A stretch of 7,127 nucleotides of DNA from Anaerolineae bacterium (GTDB taxonomy: Bacteria; Chloroflexota; Anaerolineae; B4-G1), in contig JAUXFI010000108.1 of NCBI GenBank assembly GCA_030620125.1, forward strand, positions 1-7,127, read 5' to 3'. The position numbers were made by a program, and so were the translations under genes. Shown here piece after piece: positions 5,159 to 7,127 of the stretch. How positions within the stretch are numbered: position 1 is the stretch's first letter; each line of letters begins with the position of its first letter. Below the pieces are notes generated by a model that did not search any database, was not told where the DNA came from, and worked only from the letters and a program-made list of their open reading frames with translations.

Positions 5159-6760
5159 CTACGGGCCCAGCGCCGACCGAAGACGCTGCCACTCGGCGTA
5201 GTAGGCCCGCGCCAGCTCGCGATCGTGGACGATGAGGGTATTCTCGTCGTTGTCGTAGGCTCCACTGCCCGTCCAGTTGTAGGAGCCGAGGATCACCACC
5301 GGATCGCTGCCTTCCACGTCGATCACCGCGAACTTGTGGTGTACCTTGCCCACAAAGTGCTCTATCTTGATCCGCGCCCCGGCGTCGGATAGCGCCTCGT
5401 CCGCCGATGAGGTATTAGCTGCCCCAAGCTGGTCCCAAACGCCGTACACCTCCACCCCCGCCCTCAAGCGTTCGCCCAACTGGTCGGTGAGCAGGTCGTC
5501 CGTCCAGAAGAACATCGCAAAGTGGATAGTCTCGTCGGCACCCGCCAACTCGTCCCGCACCTCGAAGGCCACCAGGTCGGTGGGCGAGAAGTAGCACTCC
5601 ACGCGGGTGCCATCGTAGTCCAGGAGGTGGGCTGTGTTGTCTATCTTGTCGTTGTGGAAACTCCCTCCCCACATCTCCTCGAACTCGGCCGTGTAGATGC
5701 CTGCCAGTATCGTGTCGGTGATGACGATGCTGTTGTTGGTGTTCAAAGTCAGCCCGGTGTCGGTCAAGTTGGTGCTGCCCGTCCAGACCACCTCGCCGTC
5801 GATCACGAGGAACTTGTTGTGCTGTATCTTGCTGGTACTGGCGTCGGTGACGACTGTAACGCCAGCCTCAATCAGCGCGTGGTAGCTGCTGCTGTAGTCT
5901 CCCATGGCCGCCTCGTCGTCGCCCACCACACGCACTGTCACGCCTTCATCGTGCGCTGCTACCAGTGCGGTTATCACGCTCTGCCGGTTCAGGCCGTAGA
6001 GCGCCACATCGATGCTGGTGGTCGCACTGTCTATGAGGGCCAGGAGCACGTCCTCCATTGGGGTATGCTCGTCGGTAGTGGCAGTGGCCGTGGTTGCCCG
6101 TTCGTTGAAGTATACGGCGTAATCCAGCGCGTGCCCCACGTTCGTCACGGTGAGCGTGCAGGTCTGGGAGATACCCGTCGAGTTGGTGGCCGTGCCACAG
6201 CGGGGGTGGTATGTCCAGTTAGTGGCCTGCGTGCCACTCACGGCAGTGCTCACGCGCACCATCGGGACGCGACCGTCGGCGTGACCGGCAAACCATCCTG
6301 AGGCACAGTCCACCTGGTCAATGACGTTGGAAACGGTATCGTGCAGAACCAGGTCCTCTCCATCGTTCTTCAGGGTGCCGGCGTAGATCTGGTCGGCAGC
6401 CACGCCAGGTACAGTGTCGTCATCGGTGGACTCCAGGAGAAAGTAACTCTTGGCTGGGATCGTGCCGCTCAGTGGTATGGATGGTGTTCCGTCGGCGGCA
6501 CTCAGAGTCCAGCCGGTGAGATTGAGCGGATGGTCCGTGTTATTATGCAACTCCATCCACTCGTCGTGGGATGAGGTAGCGGTGCCCATCCAGGCAATCT
6601 CGCTGATCACGACATTGAGACTGCCAGCTTGCCCACCAGCAGTGGGCACAGAAGGTTGGTGAGAGTTGTAGAGTTCAACTGCAAACGGTATCAGGAAAAG
6701 CAAAACCAGCAATGCGTATCCTGCCGATGACTTGCTCTGATTCCTGCTTGCGTTGGCCAT
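5159..6760 (-). CDS. Exported lamin-tail domain and phospholipase D-like (HKD) protein, probable nuclease
   Basis: This 533-residue protein starts at ATG (complement 6758-6760) behind AAGGAGGAGG with ideal spacing. Residues 1-14 are polar and basic, and 15-29 (YALLVLLFLIPFAVE) form one hydrophobic segment, a signal peptide or N-terminal anchor without an obvious lipobox Cys. Residues about 48-150 form a lamin-tail domain (NVVISEIAWMG, DEWMELHNNTDHPLNLTGWTL), an Ig-like fold common in secreted nucleases. Two PLD halves follow. The first HKD motif is H314-x-K316-(x4)-D321, followed by GSTN (328-331). The second is H474-x-K476-(x4)-D481, followed by GSYNWTGSG (492-500). Both motifs are complete, so the enzyme should hydrolyse phosphodiester bonds through the paired His residues, probably outside the membrane. 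Extracellular DNA or phospholipid are possible substrates; the lamin-tail pairing favours a nuclease. It ends at TAG 5159-5161 and appears monocistronic. Confidence 0.92.
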   Translation of the reverse strand: MANASRNQSKSSAGYALLVLLFLIPFAVELYNSHQPSVPTAGGQAGSLNVVISEIAWMGTATSSHDEWMELHNNTDHPLNLTGWTLSAADGTPSIPLSGTIPAKSYFLLESTDDDTVPGVAADQIYAGTLKNDGEDLVLHDTVSNVIDQVDCASGWFAGHADGRVPMVRVSTAVSGTQATNWTYHPRCGTATNSTGISQTCTLTVTNVGHALDYAVYFNERATTATATTDEHTPMEDVLLALIDSATTSIDVALYGLNRQSVITALVAAHDEGVTVRVVGDDEAAMGDYSSSYHALIEAGVTVVTDASTSKIQHNKFLVIDGEVVWTGSTNLTDTGLTLNTNNSIVITDTILAGIYTAEFEEMWGGSFHNDKIDNTAHLLDYDGTRVECYFSPTDLVAFEVRDELAGADETIHFAMFFWTDDLLTDQLGERLRAGVEVYGVWDQLGAANTSSADEALSDAGARIKIEHFVGKVHHKFAVIDVEGSDPVVILGSYNWTGSGAYDNDENTLIVHDRELARAYYAEWQRLRSALGP

Positions 6761-7127
6761 CTGCCTCCTCCTTGTGTACGTCTGGCATGCCGGTACTATG
6801 AAGCGGCCATGATCTGATGCAGGCCGATCCTTCCCTTAATCAGCAAGCACCCGCCGCGACCTCGGCGGTGGACAGCCTCTGGGCTACAACGTCTGTTGCC
6901 AGACTGACCTCCCACGCTTTGGTCGCCACATCGGGCTCTACCTCGGTGCGGAGCAGACAAGGCACTCCGCCTCAGTGATGTGATGATGGCTGAAGTATAG
7001 CCAATTCCGCAAACGAGTCAATTTGGGCCGCGATTGGGGATCCCGCAGTAAGTCTGAGGACATGGTTAGAAAAGGCGCATACCATCGCGCCCGCAGATAG
7101 GTGGGCTCTCTGGTAGTTCGCAGGGTA
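6761..7127. other. Upstream region without a recognised gene
   Basis: These 367 bp hold the ribosome-binding site of the LTD/PLD gene (AAGGAGG, complement 6767-6773), a probable promoter (separate entry), the 8-bp palindrome GGCATGCC at about 6784-6791, and an inverted repeat GCGGAG 6948-6953 / CTCCGC 6965-6970 with an 11-nt loop. On the minus strand a frame open from the window edge stops at complement 6938-6940 (ending ITEAECLVCSAPR). A 41-codon GTG frame spans complement 6840-6965. On the plus strand a frame reading LGYNVCCQTDLPRFGRHIG stops near 6980. None has a start, ribosome-binding site and recognisable family together, so I do not call a gene. Confidence 0.4.
6994..7021 (-). promoter_or_regulatory. 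Candidate sigma70 promoter upstream of the LTD/PLD gene
   Basis: On the minus strand TTGACT (complement 7016-7021) and TATACT (complement 6994-6999) are each one mismatch from consensus and separated by 16 bp. The predicted start near 6987 would give a leader of about 225 nt before the LTD/PLD start codon. No closer promoter is convincing. Confidence 0.55.

Noticed and set aside
5522..6301. Plus-strand open frame of 259 codons
   Set aside because: It is antisense to the LTD/PLD gene, whose two intact HKD motifs and ribosome-binding site leave no doubt about the coding strand.
1..7127. CRISPR array or integron attachment array
   Set aside because: No regularly spaced direct repeats of CRISPR length and no cas or integron-integrase genes were seen; the only tandem repeat is the 9-bp motif at 284-315.

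Overview
This GC-rich window looks like an accessory stretch of a bacterial chromosome in which a few intact genes sit between worn-down mobile-element and defence-gene remnants. No taxonomic marker is conclusive. The style of the IS1595-like transposase, the HTH/TPR protein and the lamin-tail/phospholipase D exoprotein, together with the dispersed palindromes, fits a member of Chloroflexota or a similar environmental lineage; that is inference.

Left part (1-2222): the window opens in the N-terminal motif of a type I restriction-modification methylase (HsdM) that stops after a few dozen codons. A 31-codon piece resembling the start of a Fic-family protein follows, so this looks like a collapsed restriction-modification locus. 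Next come an intact 469-residue protein (N-terminal HARE-type winged helix, central unassigned domain, C-terminal TPRs) and a 67-residue protein with a Cys/His zinc-binding pattern. A spacer with a dispersed-repeat-like motif ends this part.

Middle part (2223-4657): an AMP-forming acyl-CoA ligase is complete through its catalytic lysine motif, but it lacks a normal stop codon at its expected end. It runs into a roughly 115-bp imperfect palindrome and then antisense through an IS1595-like transposase remnant, which adds about 85 unnatural residues. The transposase (minus strand) keeps its start, its ribosome-binding site and the second half of its catalytic domain. It has lost its zinc-binding region and first catalytic Asp by an internal deletion, and its C-terminus at the palindrome. 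Behind it lies the C-terminal half of a PIN-domain (VapC-like) toxin gene.

Right part (4658-7127): a self-contained tRNA-Asp(GTC) unit on the minus strand has its own sigma70-type promoter and a hairpin plus T-rich terminator. A small integrase/transposase tail fragment lies just beyond it. Then comes an intact 533-residue exported or membrane-anchored protein with a lamin-tail domain and two HKD phospholipase D motifs, probably a secreted nuclease or phosphodiesterase. Its long upstream region holds a near-consensus promoter and no gene that I recognise.

The genes do not form one pathway. The coherent signals are repeated insertion and deletion around a tRNA and a former defence locus, with four intact coding units remaining: the HTH/TPR protein, the small zinc protein, the acyl-CoA ligase (with an altered tail) and the LTD/PLD exoprotein.
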